Assembly: GCF_000720455.1 (NCBI RefSeq)
Contig: NZ_JOAK01000003.1
Location: 124,001 to 188,000, forward strand
DNA: 64,000 nucleotides
Origin: Streptomyces virginiae
GTDB taxonomy: Bacteria > Actinomycetota > Actinomycetes > Streptomycetales > Streptomycetaceae
Reading direction: 5' to 3'
Shown: positions 48,607 to 56,978 of the stretch, piece by piece
Layout of the letters: the number at the start of each line of letters is the position of its first letter
Position numbering within the stretch: the first letter of the stretch is position 1
Made by a program: the position numbers and the translations under genes
Notes under the pieces: model-generated
Told to the model about the DNA's origin: nothing
Seen by the model: the letters and a program-made list of their open reading frames with translations, nothing else
Database searches by the model: none

Positions 48607-48635
48607 CTGTGCGGCCCGCGCGACGGGCCGCACAG
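48607..48635 (+). terminator. Strong hairpin terminator
   Basis: CTGTGCGGCCCG (48607-48618) pairs perfectly with CGGGCCGCACAG (48624-48635) around the loop CGCGA, twelve pairs, starting 13 bases after the stop of the small secreted protein. Confidence 0.8.
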
Positions 48636-48655
48636 CGGCGTGTCCGCGCGGCGAT

Positions 48656-48691
48656 CCCCACTGCCGGCCCACCCCCCACTGCCGGCCCACC
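48656..48691. repeat. 18-base direct repeat, two perfect copies
   Basis: CCCCACTGCCGGCCCACC occurs twice head to tail, 40 bases before the phosphatase gene start. It lies where its promoter would be and could be a double protein-binding site or a slippage product. Confidence 0.6.
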
Positions 48692-48731
48692 CCACGGGGA
48701 CACCGGCCGGGGACGGTGAGACCCTGGCTGC

Positions 48732-50798
48732 ATGGCCCGTAGGGGAGACGTTCCCGAGGTCGACTGGCCCGCGCGGCCGGACACGAGCCTTGCGCTCAAC
48801 CGCATGGGCACCTTCGACTGGGACCTCGACAGCGGGCGGATGCACCTGGATCCCACCGCCCTCGAGGTTCTCGACCTGCGCCCGGACGAGTACAGCGGCA
48901 CCCCCGCCGGGCTCCGCGCACGCATCGCGCCCGCCGAGGAGGCCCGGCTCGACTCCCGGGTCGCCCAGGCGATCAAGGACGGCCGGAGCCACTACGGCGC
49001 CTACGTGCGCAGCCGCCGCCGCGACGGGACACCGGCCTGGACCCACATCCAGGGGCACATCCTGCGGGACCCGGGCGGCCGCCCGTACCGCGTCATCGGC
49101 ATCCTCCGCGACGCCGCCCACGACCCCGGCGAGCCCGGAGCCGCCGGCGAGCAGGACGAGGGGCGCCGCCGGATGACCGGCGTCGTCGAGCGGACGACCG
49201 CCATCCTCGCCCACGCCCGCACCGTCAACGACGTGACCGACGTCCTCAAGGACCCCCAGGCCCTCGGCCACCTCGGCGCCATCAGCGTGATGCTGGGCGT
49301 CGTCGACGGGGGCCGCATCCACCTCGTGGCGGAGGGACAGCTCGGCACGTACGTCCCCGAGATCGAGTACACGCGGATCGACGCGCAGTTCCCGATGAGC
49401 GTGGCCGTACGCACCATGCAGCCCGTCTTCATCGTCTCGCGGGAGGAGTTCCAGGAGGGCTACCCGGAACTGTGGCCGTACATCGAGCCGCTGGACGTCC
49501 GCAGCGGGGTCTACCTGCCGCTGATCGCCCAGGGCCGGCCCGTCGGCGCCCTGGGGCTGCTCTACAAGCGGGACGGCGACTTCACCGCCGAGGAACGCAA
49601 CCTGCTGATGGCGCTCGGCAGCGGCGTCGCCCAGAGCCTGCAGCGCGCCATCCTCTTCGAGCAGGAGCACGACCTGGCCGAGGGCCTCCAGCGGGCCATG
49701 CTGCCCCGCCGGATCCCCGCGGTGCCGGGCGCGCTGATCGCCGTGCGCTACCGCTCCGCCCGGATGGGAAGGGACATCGGCGGCGACTGGTACGACGTGG
49801 TGCCGCTCGGCGGCGGCCGGGTCGGTGTGATGATCGGTGACGTCGAGGGCCACGACACGGACGCGGCCGCCGTCATGGGGCAGCTGCGCATCGTGATGCG
49901 CGCGTACGTGGTCGAGGGACACACGCCGGGCGCGGCGATGGCCCGCGCCTCCGCGTTCCTGCGCGACCTGGAGACGGAGCGCTTCGCCACCTGCACGTAC
50001 GCCGAGGTCGACCTCATCAGCGGCATGCTCCAGATCGTCCGCGCCGGCCACCTCGACCCGGTCGTGCGGCGCGGCGACGGCAGCTGCCACCGGATCCAGG
50101 TGGCGGGCGGACTGCCGCTCGGGCTGCCGCCCCCCGAACCGTCGGCGGCCGCGGGCTCCGGCTACCCCGTCACCAGCCTGGAAATGCACCCGGGGGACAC
50201 CCTGGTGCTGTGCACGGACGGCCTGATCGAGCGGCCGGGCGCGGACCCCGACACCGGCATGCGCGAGCTGATGGCGGCGATCCACAGCGGTCCCGCGGAC
50301 GTCGACGAACTCGCCGACGTGCTGTGCGACCTCGTCGGGGACTCGGGCGGCGGGGACGACATGGCCCTGCTCGTCCTGCGCCGCCGCGGTACGCCCACCG
50401 GGCGGGGCGGCGGCCCGCTGCGCCAGCGCCTGGACCCCGGGGACGCCGAGGCCCCGGCCCTGGCCCGGCACCTCATCCGGGCGGCGGTGGCCGCCTGGGG
50501 CGCGCGGGACCGGGCCGACGAGATCGAGCTGGCGGCGGACGAGCTGATGACCAACGCCCTGGTCCACACGGACGGCGGCGGCCACATCAGCATGCGGATC
50601 ACGCCCCAGGGGCGGATCCGGATCGAGGTCGAGGACTCCAGCAGCGCACTGCCGCGGCGGCGCGAGGCGGGGGACTGGGCGGTCTCGGGGCGCGGACTGA
50701 TGCTGGTGGAACAACTCGCGGACGCGTGGGGCGTGGAACCGCGGGGCGGCGGCAAGTGCGTCTGGTGCGAGTTCGCCCTGCCCCCGCCGCAGCACTAG
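48732..50798 (+). CDS. PAS-GAF-PP2C (SpoIIE) phosphatase with C-terminal ATPase domain
   Basis: A 688-residue cytoplasmic regulator. Order: PAS domain about 20-135 (MGTFDWDLDSGRMHLDPTAL, RDGTPAWTHIQGHIL), GAF domain about 150-320 (ERTTAILAHARTVNDVTDVL, GVYLPLIAQGRPVGALGLLY), SpoIIE-type phosphatase about 335-545 (LAEGLQRAMLPRRIPAV, GGDWYDVVPLGGGRVGVMIGDVEGH with metal-binding Asp, GDDMALLVLRR) and a GHKL ATPase/kinase about 560-685 (IELAADELMTNALVHTDGGG, SGRGLMLVEQLADAWGV). Such proteins switch partners on anti-sigma pathways: they both dephosphorylate STAS proteins and can phosphorylate them. Signal and target are unknown. Its TAG stop is at the edge of a family-2 repeat. Confidence 0.85.
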   Translation: MARRGDVPEVDWPARPDTSLALNRMGTFDWDLDSGRMHLDPTALEVLDLRPDEYSGTPAGLRARIAPAEEARLDSRVAQAIKDGRSHYGAYVRSRRRDGTPAWTHIQGHILRDPGGRPYRVIGILRDAAHDPGEPGAAGEQDEGRRRMTGVVERTTAILAHARTVNDVTDVLKDPQALGHLGAISVMLGVVDGGRIHLVAEGQLGTYVPEIEYTRIDAQFPMSVAVRTMQPVFIVSREEFQEGYPELWPYIEPLDVRSGVYLPLIAQGRPVGALGLLYKRDGDFTAEERNLLMALGSGVAQSLQRAILFEQEHDLAEGLQRAMLPRRIPAVPGALIAVRYRSARMGRDIGGDWYDVVPLGGGRVGVMIGDVEGHDTDAAAVMGQLRIVMRAYVVEGHTPGAAMARASAFLRDLETERFATCTYAEVDLISGMLQIVRAGHLDPVVRRGDGSCHRIQVAGGLPLGLPPPEPSAAAGSGYPVTSLEMHPGDTLVLCTDGLIERPGADPDTGMRELMAAIHSGPADVDELADVLCDLVGDSGGGDDMALLVLRRRGTPTGRGGGPLRQRLDPGDAEAPALARHLIRAAVAAWGARDRADEIELAADELMTNALVHTDGGGHISMRITPQGRIRIEVEDSSSALPRRREAGDWAVSGRGLMLVEQLADAWGVEPRGGGKCVWCEFALPPPQH

Positions 50799-50873
50799 GT
50801 CGTGTCCGCAAAGTCCCGCCTGCGCGGCGGGGTCCGGCCTCCGGGTGGCCGACGCTACTTTGCGGACACTCCC
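50799..50873. repeat. Family-2 inverted-repeat element, copy B (75 bases)
   Basis: Starts immediately after the TAG stop of the phosphatase gene. GTGTCCGCAAAGT (50802-50814) and ACTTTGCGGACAC (50857-50869) are perfect inverted repeats. The interior equals copy A (28774-28862) except for the absence of 13 bases and one C/T change; the left edge beyond GTGTCC differs. It lies between convergent genes and is transcribed with the same orientation to its upstream gene as copy A. Confidence 0.8.
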
Positions 50874-50891
50874 TACGGGGTGTCGGTGGCG

Positions 50892-51290
50892 TCAGCGTGC
50901 GAACTTTTCGATGGCCGCCGGGGTGACGGGGGTGAAGAAGTTGACGAGGTTGCCGTCGGGGTCGCGCAACAGCAGCGACCGGTTGCCCCAGGGCATCGTG
51001 GTGGGCTCGGTGACGAAGTCGGTGACGAAGCCGGTCAAATTCTGGTGCACGCGGTCCACGTCGTCGACGAGGAACTCGGTGATGACGCTGTGGTTGTCCG
51101 CCGGGCGGGCAGAGCCCGGGGCGAACAGCGGGACGGTGCGGGTGCCGGCGATCGCGAGGGTGGCGCCCGCGGTCTTGAGTTCGGCGAAGTCCTCGGTGGC
51201 CCACGTCGCCCGAGCCCCTGTGGCTCGCTCGTAGAAGTCGACGAGGCGTGTGACGTCGCTGGTGATGATGCGGATCGAGACGAAGTTCAC
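50892..51290 (-). CDS. VOC (glyoxalase/bleomycin-resistance fold) family protein
   Basis: A 132-residue protein. VNFVSIRIITSDVTRLVDFYERATG opens the first beta-alpha-beta-beta-beta module, and LVDDVDRVHQNLTGFVTDFV with RSLLLRDPDGNLVNFFTPV gives the second, ending in the family LxDPdGN pattern. The members bind metals or ligands or act as resistance proteins. The GTG start follows AAGGAGA four bases upstream. It is divergent from a YafY/WYL regulator that starts 94 bases away, which probably controls it. Confidence 0.8.
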   Translation of the reverse strand: MNFVSIRIITSDVTRLVDFYERATGARATWATEDFAELKTAGATLAIAGTRTVPLFAPGSARPADNHSVITEFLVDDVDRVHQNLTGFVTDFVTEPTTMPWGNRSLLLRDPDGNLVNFFTPVTPAAIEKFAR

Positions 51291-51383
51291 GGGGATCTCC
51301 TTGGCTGTGCCGGGTGCGTGCTCGTCGCAGGCTAGGAGAAATAGTGGACAGAATCGGTCCTGTATTCGCGTTAGGCTGCGGAC

Positions 51384-52394
51384 ATGCCTCGACCCACCGG
51401 CCGCGTGTTGACACTGCTGGAGCTGCTGCAGTCGGGCGGTACCCGGACGGTGGCCGAGCTCGCCGACCGGCTCGGCGTCGAAGGGCGCACCGTGCGCCGG
51501 TATGTGGACCAGCTGATCGACCTCGACGTGCCCGTGGAGTCGGTGCGTGGCCGCTACGGCGGGTACCGGCTGGCTCCCGGCTACCGCCTGCCTCCGCTCA
51601 TGCTCAGCGACGACGAGGCGCTGGCCGTGGTGCTCGGCCTGGTCGCGGGCCGCCGAGCAGGGCTGACGACGACGGAGCGCACGGCAAGCGAGACGGCGTC
51701 GGCGAAGATCCGGCGGGTGCTGCCCAAGCACATCGCCCGTCGGCTCGACACACTCCTGGAAGCCCTCGCCTTCACGGAGCGGCCCGGCGAGTTCGACACC
51801 CCGGACGCCGGGGTCCTGCTCACGATCGCCGACGCGGTGCGCCACCACCGACCGGTCTCGATCCGCTACACCGACCGTGACGGACGGCGCAGCGAACGCA
51901 CCCTGCACGCGTACGGGATCGTCGCCCATGCGGGCCGGTGGTACGTCACGGGCAAGGACGCCCGGATCGGCGAGGACCGAACGTTCCGGCTCGATCGCAT
52001 CGCAGACGCGCGGACCCTGCCCGGCTCGTTCGAAGCGCCAGGGGGGCCCGATCCGGAACAGCGCGTGCTGTCAGGGTTCGCCACGGCCGAGTACCGGCAT
52101 GAGGTGACCTTGCGGATCCACGGCACAGTCGAGCAGATCCGCGCCCACCTTCCGGCCAGTGTCGCGAACCTTGAGCAGCACGAGTCCGCGGCCGGTGAGG
52201 ACCACGCGACCGAGCGCTGGCTGCGCGTCGAGCTCCGGGTGGAGCGGCTCGACTGGTTGCCCCCGGTACTCGCCTCACTCGACCGGCCGTTCGTCATCGA
52301 GCGCCCCGATGAACTCCGCGACCTCGTCATCGCGCTTGCCCAACGCCTGACGTCCTACGCCGCCGAGCCTGACCGCGAGGAACCGATGTCGTGA
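51384..52394 (+). CDS. YafY-type transcriptional regulator (HTH-WYL)
   Basis: A 336-residue regulator. Residues 1-58 are a DeoR/HTH_11 winged helix (RVLTLLELLQSGGTRTVAELADRLGVEGRTVRRYVDQL in outline). A middle linker contains DDEALAVVLGLVAGRRAG. The WYL domain at about 145-215 carries ADAVRHHRPVSIRYTDRDGRRSERTLHAYGIV, GRWYVTGKD and RTFRLDRIADAR, and a WCX extension ends the protein (WLRVELRVERLDWLPPVLASL). WYL domains sense nucleic acid or small ligands. It is divergent from the VOC gene. The promoter region between them has ACAG-AATCGGTC-CTGT around 51348-51363, a possible operator. Confidence 0.82.
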   Translation: MPRPTGRVLTLLELLQSGGTRTVAELADRLGVEGRTVRRYVDQLIDLDVPVESVRGRYGGYRLAPGYRLPPLMLSDDEALAVVLGLVAGRRAGLTTTERTASETASAKIRRVLPKHIARRLDTLLEALAFTERPGEFDTPDAGVLLTIADAVRHHRPVSIRYTDRDGRRSERTLHAYGIVAHAGRWYVTGKDARIGEDRTFRLDRIADARTLPGSFEAPGGPDPEQRVLSGFATAEYRHEVTLRIHGTVEQIRAHLPASVANLEQHESAAGEDHATERWLRVELRVERLDWLPPVLASLDRPFVIERPDELRDLVIALAQRLTSYAAEPDREEPMS

Positions 52395-52439
52395 GATGGC
52401 CACCCAGGGCGGGGGGCCGGCACGGCGAACGGCGCGACG

Positions 52440-54404
52440 CTACAGGCGCACCAGCGTGACCTCGGTGGCCTTCACGCTCGTCCACACCTCGGATCCGTCG
52501 GCCAGGCCCAGTTCGGCGGCCGCGTCCGGGGTGATCTCGGCGACCAGGTCGGGTGCGTGGGGCGACGCGATCAGCACGCGCAGCCGGCTGCCCACAGCGG
52601 TGATCTCCCGGACGGTGCCCCGCCACACGTTGCGGGGGCTGCCGCCCGGGCGGTCCCGGTGGACCGACACCGCCTCCGGGGCGATGATCGCCAGGGCCTG
52701 GGCCCCTTCGGGCAGGGCCTCGGCGACCACCAGGCGGCCGCCCGCCGCGAGGGCGAGGCCGTCCGCGGAGGCGATGCCCGGCCAGGCGTTGCGACCCAGC
52801 ATCCGGGCCACCCACGGGGAGCGCGGGTGCCGGGAGACCTCGGCGGGCGGCGCGTCCTGCAGGGCCCGGCCGTCGGCCAGTACGAGGACCCGGTCGGCCA
52901 GCGACACCGCCTCGACGGGGTCGTGGGTGACGATGAGGCAGACCCCGCCGAAGCCGGCCAGGTGCGTGCGCAGGGTGTGCCGGACGTGGGCCCGCGTGGT
53001 CTGGTCGAGGGCGGCGAGCGGCTCGTCCAGCAGCAGGAGCCGCGGGCGGGCCGCCAGGGCGCGCGCGAGCGCGACCCGCTGGGCCTGGCCGCCGGAGAGC
53101 TGGGACGGCCTGCGCTGCGCGAGGTGCCCCACGCCCAGCCGGTCCAGCCAGGCCTGAGCATCGCGGCGGGCGTCGGCGCGCGGCACGCGGCGGGCGCGCA
53201 GTCCGTACGCGGTGTTCGCCAGCGCGCTCAGGTGCGGGAACAGGGCGCCGTCCTGCGGGACCCAGGCCACCTGCCGCTTGTGCGGGGGCAGGGCGGTGAC
53301 GTCGGCGTCGCCGAGCCGCAGGTCGGCATGGGCTCGCGGGGTGAGGCCGAGCAGGGCGCGCAGCAGGGTCGTCTTGCCGGCGCCGTTCTCGCCGACGACG
53401 GCGATCGTGGTGCCCGGTTCGGCTTCGAGGGTGAGGCGGTTGAAGCCGGTGACGGTGGCGTGCAGCGGCCAGTGCCCCGCCCGCGCGGACTGCGCGGGCG
53501 CGGCGTCGGCCGCGCCCGGCTCCTCGCCCGGCCCCGGGGCGGGGCCGGGGCCGGGGGCCGGGGCCTCTTCCGGGGCGGGCTGCGGCGTCGTGACCGCCCC
53601 GCGGTCGATCGGGGTGCCCGTCCAGCGGCCGCGCAGCGCGATCAGTACCGCCATGGCGATCGCCAGCAGCAGCAGGGAGACCGAGGTGGCCGCCTCGGGC
53701 TGGTCCTGGAGCAGCAGGTACACCTGGAGCGGCAGGGTCTGGGTGGTGCCGGGCAGGTTCCCGGCGAAGGTGATGGTCGCGCCGAACTCGCCCAGCGCAC
53801 GGGCCCAGGTGAGGGCGGCGCCGGCGACCAGACCGGGCGCCACCATGGGCAGGGTCACGGTGAAGAACACCCGGACCGGCGAGGCGCCGAGCGAGGCCGC
53901 CGTCTCCTCGTAGCTGTGCTTGAGACCGCCGAGGGCCCCTTCCAGGCTGATGACCAGGAACGGCATCGCGACGAAGGTCGCCGCGACGACGGCCCCCGAG
54001 GTGTGGAACGGCAGGGTGATCCCGAAGGATTCCTCCAGCCAGGGCCCCAGCAGTCCGCGCCGGCCGAAGCCGAGGAGCAGGGCGACACCGCCCACGGTCG
54101 GCGGCAGCACCATGGGCAGCAGCACCAGCGAGCGGACCAGGGCCTTGCCCTTGAACTCCACGCGGGCCAGCAGCCAGGCCAGGGGCACGCCGAGGACGAG
54201 GGAGAGGCCCAGCGCCCACAGGGACACCAGGAGGGAGAGCTTCAGGGCCTCGACCACGCCGGGGCTGCCGAGGTGCTCGCCGAGGTCGCCCCACGGAGTA
54301 CGGACGAGGATCCCGATCAGCGGCATCAGCAGGAACGCGACGGCGAGCAGCGCGGGCAGCGCCAGGGCCACCGGGGGCCGGGTGCGGGTACGGAGTCTGC
54401 TCAC
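52440..54404 (-). CDS. modBC: Fused molybdate ABC transporter permease-ATPase (ModB-ModC)
   Basis: A 654-residue fusion. Residues 1-260 are the permease: helices such as LALPALLAVAFLLMPLIGIL and LALSLVLGVPLAWLLARV, and the coupling loop SYEETAASLGASPVRVFFTVTLPM followed by LTWARALGEFGATITFAGN, which is specific to molybdate/tungstate permeases. A Pro/Gly linker at about 270-310 joins the ATPase: Walker A GENGAGKTTLLRAL near 336, LSGGQAQRVALARAL near 434 and LLLLDEPLAALD near 455. TOBE-like C-terminal residues (IAPEAVSVHRDRPGG, RGTVREITAVGSRL) bind molybdate for feedback control. It belongs with modA upstream and the HTH-Mop regulator. Confidence 0.87.
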   Translation of the reverse strand: MSRLRTRTRPPVALALPALLAVAFLLMPLIGILVRTPWGDLGEHLGSPGVVEALKLSLLVSLWALGLSLVLGVPLAWLLARVEFKGKALVRSLVLLPMVLPPTVGGVALLLGFGRRGLLGPWLEESFGITLPFHTSGAVVAATFVAMPFLVISLEGALGGLKHSYEETAASLGASPVRVFFTVTLPMVAPGLVAGAALTWARALGEFGATITFAGNLPGTTQTLPLQVYLLLQDQPEAATSVSLLLLAIAMAVLIALRGRWTGTPIDRGAVTTPQPAPEEAPAPGPGPAPGPGEEPGAADAAPAQSARAGHWPLHATVTGFNRLTLEAEPGTTIAVVGENGAGKTTLLRALLGLTPRAHADLRLGDADVTALPPHKRQVAWVPQDGALFPHLSALANTAYGLRARRVPRADARRDAQAWLDRLGVGHLAQRRPSQLSGGQAQRVALARALAARPRLLLLDEPLAALDQTTRAHVRHTLRTHLAGFGGVCLIVTHDPVEAVSLADRVLVLADGRALQDAPPAEVSRHPRSPWVARMLGRNAWPGIASADGLALAAGGRLVVAEALPEGAQALAIIAPEAVSVHRDRPGGSPRNVWRGTVREITAVGSRLRVLIASPHAPDLVAEITPDAAAELGLADGSEVWTSVKATEVTLVRL

Positions 54405-54514
54405 GGGACTTCCTGGCTGGGGCCGGCGAGGCCGGACGGGGCGGGGCGCTCGGGCAGGGGCGCAAGGGGGAAGCGTATGCGGGGGCCGCCGGGACGCGGG
54501 TGCGCGCGGGCACG

Positions 54515-54557
54515 CCGAAGGGGCTGCCCGTCCCCCCGGACCGGACAGCCCCTTCGG
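54515..54557 (-). terminator. Hairpin between modA and modBC
   Basis: CCGAAGGGGCTG (54515-54526) pairs perfectly with CAGCCCCTTCGG (54546-54557), twelve pairs with a 19-base loop. It lies between the modA stop and the modBC start (176-base gap). It could end most modA transcripts, lowering modBC expression relative to the binding protein, as in other ABC uptake operons. Confidence 0.6.
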
Positions 54558-54580
54558 TCACCGCGGGGGAGCGGCGCCGG

Positions 54581-55396
54581 CTACGGCTGCTGGAAGCCCG
54601 CCTCCTGGAGGATCTTCTGCGCCTCCGGGGTGCTCAGCCACGCCACGAACGCGGCTGCGGCCGCGGTGTTCTTGGACTGCTTCAGCGTGGCGGCCGGGTA
54701 GGAGGCCACGGCGTTCTGCTCGTCCGGGATCTCCACGGTGACGACCTTGTCGCCCGACTTGGCGGAGTCCGTCTCGTAGACGAGGCCGGCGTCGGCCTCA
54801 CCCATCTCGACCTTGCCCAGGACGGCACGGACGTTGGGCTCCTGGGAGACCGGCTTCACCTCGACCTTCTGGGCGTCGAGGATCTGCTTGCTGTAGCGGC
54901 CGACCGGCACCTCGGGCGCGGCGAGCACCACCTTGAGCTTGGTGTCGGCGAGGTCCTTCAGCTCGTCGATCTTGAAGGGGTTGCCCTTGCCGGCCGCGAT
55001 GACCAGGCGGTTCTTCGCGATGATCCTGGGGTCGCCGGTCTCGGACTTCAGCCCGTCCATGGTCTTCGTGTCGGCAGTGACCAGTGCGTCGGCCGGGGCG
55101 CCCTGCTTGACCTGCGCCGCGAGCTCCTGCGAACCGGCGAAGGAGAAGGTGACCTTCGTGCCGGGGTGGGCCTTCTCGTACGCCGCACCCGCGGTCTTGA
55201 AGACGTCGGTGAGGGAGGAGGCGGCCAGGACGGTGAGGTTCGCCTGCGGCGCGGCGGAGGCCGACGGTGCGGCGGAGCCGGTGCCGGAGGCGGCGGGCTT
55301 GTCGTCGCCGCTGCCGCAGGCGGTCAGCCCGGCGAGCAGGGCGGCGGACAGGGCGGCGGCGGCGACGGTGCGGCGGCGGGTCAGGGTCGGGGACAT
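54581..55396 (-). CDS. modA: Molybdate-binding lipoprotein
   Basis: A 271-residue solute-binding protein. The lipobox LLAGLTAC puts the lipid cysteine at about residue 27. After a Ser/Ala linker, NLTVLAASSLTDVFKTAGAAYE is the standard opening of ModA, and GAPADALVTADTKTMDGL, NRLVIAAGKGNPFKIDELKDLAD, VEMGEADAGLVYETDS and QKILQEAGFQQP follow in order. It delivers molybdate to the ModBC transporter encoded just downstream. Serines in SS (residue ~62) and the tyrosine of VYETD are expected oxyanion ligands. Clearly ModA by sequence and by location. Confidence 0.9.
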   Translation of the reverse strand: MSPTLTRRRTVAAAALSAALLAGLTACGSGDDKPAASGTGSAAPSASAAPQANLTVLAASSLTDVFKTAGAAYEKAHPGTKVTFSFAGSQELAAQVKQGAPADALVTADTKTMDGLKSETGDPRIIAKNRLVIAAGKGNPFKIDELKDLADTKLKVVLAAPEVPVGRYSKQILDAQKVEVKPVSQEPNVRAVLGKVEMGEADAGLVYETDSAKSGDKVVTVEIPDEQNAVASYPAATLKQSKNTAAAAAFVAWLSTPEAQKILQEAGFQQP

Positions 55397-55552
55397 GAGC
55401 GCAGGCTCCTCGGTCGGGTCGGCGGCCGGCCGGTGCCGGATCCGCGCGGTGGTGACCCGCGCCGGTGACGGGCGGAGCGGGTGGGGACGGTGCAGTGATG
55501 CTGAGCGGTGGTGCGGGGCCTCGGGCGGGCCGCGGCGGACGTCGCCTGTGGT

Positions 55553-55948
55553 TCAGGCGCGGTCGACGTGCACGCTCGTCGACTTCACGCGGGCGGTGGC
55601 CCGCATGCCGACCTCCAGCCCGAGTTCTTCGACGGCCTCGCGGGTGAGCAGGGAGACCAGGCGGTGGGGACCCGCCTGGATGTCGACCTGGGCGGACACG
55701 TCGCCGAGCCGGACGGCCGTGACGATGCCGGGGAAGGCGTTGCGCGCCGAGGTGTACGGCTCCCCGTCCTCGGTGTGGGCGCCCTGGCCCACCTCCACGG
55801 AGAAGGTGGCCAGGTCACGGCCGTTGATCAGCCGCCGGCCGACCTCGTCGCGATGGGTCACGACCCGGCCGGCGTCGGCCCAGCGCCGCGCGGTGTCCGG
55901 GCTGACGCCCAGCAGTCGCGCTGCCTGTCCGATGGTGTAGGACTGCAT
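55553..55948 (-). CDS. HTH-TOBE/Mop molybdate-responsive regulator
   Basis: A 131-residue protein with a MerR/excisionase-type HTH at the start (MQSYTIGQAARLLGVSPDTA, then RRWADAGRVVTHRD) and a Mop/TOBE domain at about 65-131 (SARNAFPGIVTAVRLGDVSAQVDIQAGPHRLVSLLT pattern, then EELGLEVGMRATARVKSTSV) that binds molybdate. It lies 157 bases upstream of modA on the same strand and most probably controls the mod genes according to molybdate level. The ATG at 55948 is the start of the HTH; no ribosome binding site precedes it, so the mRNA may be leaderless. It is not the classical ModE fold, which is a LysR-like winged helix. Confidence 0.75.
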   Translation of the reverse strand: MQSYTIGQAARLLGVSPDTARRWADAGRVVTHRDEVGRRLINGRDLATFSVEVGQGAHTEDGEPYTSARNAFPGIVTAVRLGDVSAQVDIQAGPHRLVSLLTREAVEELGLEVGMRATARVKSTSVHVDRA

Positions 55949-56094
55949 GTGCGACAAGGTAGGTCCACGCGTGGCGCATTTGCAATTCTCTTGGGGGGAT
56001 CGCCATGGTAGGTGCCAGGGTCATTGGTGCATCCGCCAAAAGCTGCCGGAAAAGTCGTTCCGTCCTTTTCGGCCCGGCTCGCTAGAGTCGGGGC

Positions 56095-56484
56095 ATGGCT
56101 GATGAGGTATCGGGAACGGAAACGGGCACGGTGCGGGTCGACGCGTGGATCTGGTCCGTGCGTCTGACCAAGACCCGCTCGATCGCGGCGACGGCCTGCC
56201 GGGCGGGCCATGTGAAGGTCAACGGGGAACGGGCCAAGCCGGCGCAGTCGATCCGCGCGGGCGACGAGGTGCGGCTCTTCCACGCGGGTCGCGAGCGGAT
56301 CGTCGTCGTCAAGCGGCCCGTGTCCAAGCGGGTGGGCCCGCCGGTCGCCGCCGAGTGCCTGATCGACAAGAGCCCGCCGCCGCCGACCCCCGTGGAGGCC
56401 GCGGTCGTCGGCATCCGCGACCGGGGCACGGGACGCCCCACCAAGCGCGACCGCCGCGAGATGCAGTCGCTGCGCGGACGCTGA
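56095..56484 (+). CDS. S4 domain RNA-binding protein (Hsp15-like)
   Basis: A 129-residue protein. The S4 domain at about 13-70 has VRVDAWIWSVRLTKTRSIAATACRAGHVKVNGERAKPAQSI spread over the expected helix-turn-strand pattern and GDEVRLFHAGRERIVVV. The C-terminal basic tail (RPTKRDRREMQSLRGR) is rich in Arg/Lys. Hsp15 in E. coli recycles 50S subunits carrying nascent chains; a ribosome-linked role is inferred. The gene stands alone on the plus strand between mod and dha genes. Confidence 0.82.
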   Translation: MADEVSGTETGTVRVDAWIWSVRLTKTRSIAATACRAGHVKVNGERAKPAQSIRAGDEVRLFHAGRERIVVVKRPVSKRVGPPVAAECLIDKSPPPPTPVEAAVVGIRDRGTGRPTKRDRREMQSLRGR

Positions 56485-56540
56485 CCCGGCCGCGACCGCG
56501 AGGCCCGGGCCGGGACGGCTGCCGCCGCCCGCCCGGGACC

Positions 56541-56978
56541 TCAGGCCTTGCGGTACGCGTACGCCTCGGCGGCGGCCTCCGCGACCTGTGCCAGCGGGGC
56601 ACCCGCCGACGCGGCGACCACCGCCGCCACCGCGCCCTCGACGAACGGGGCGTCCACCAGCCGTGAACCGGGCGGCAGTTCGTCCTCCAGCAGCAGCGCC
56701 TTCACCGTCAGCACCGAGCTGCCCAGGTCCGCCAGCAGCGCGACCCCGGCACCCCGGTCCACCTCCCGGGCCGCCGCGACGACCAGCTCCGCGCTCGTGC
56801 CGAGCCCGCCGGCGGACGTGCCGCCCGCCGCGGCCACCGGCGCCACCGGCCCGCCCGCCGCCAGGCCCCGCGCCAGCTCCGCCACCGACTCGGCGACCTG
56901 AGCGCTGTGCGAGACCAGTACGACCCCGACCAGGGCCTGCTGCGCGGCCGCGTCCCCGTCTCCACGTCCGGCCGTCAC
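56541..56978 (-). CDS. dhaM: Dihydroxyacetone kinase phosphotransferase subunit
   Basis: A 145-residue protein with a PTS EIIA(mannose)-like fold. VGVVLVSHSAQVAESVAELARGL near residues 17-39 contains the phosphorylated His24, and GVALLADLGSSVLTVKALLLEDE plus RLVDAPFVEGAVAAVVAASAG complete it. DhaM passes a phosphate from HPr of the sugar phosphotransferase system to ADP held by DhaL. The GTG start overlaps the dhaL stop in a GTGA junction, so both are made together. No EI/HPr domains are fused. Confidence 0.85.
   Translation of the reverse strand: MTAGRGDGDAAAQQALVGVVLVSHSAQVAESVAELARGLAAGGPVAPVAAAGGTSAGGLGTSAELVVAAAREVDRGAGVALLADLGSSVLTVKALLLEDELPPGSRLVDAPFVEGAVAAVVAASAGAPLAQVAEAAAEAYAYRKA

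Noticed and set aside
55397..55552. Molybdenum-cofactor riboswitch before modA
   Set aside because: The region is very GC-rich and I could not recognise the conserved stems of that RNA; a covariance search would be needed.
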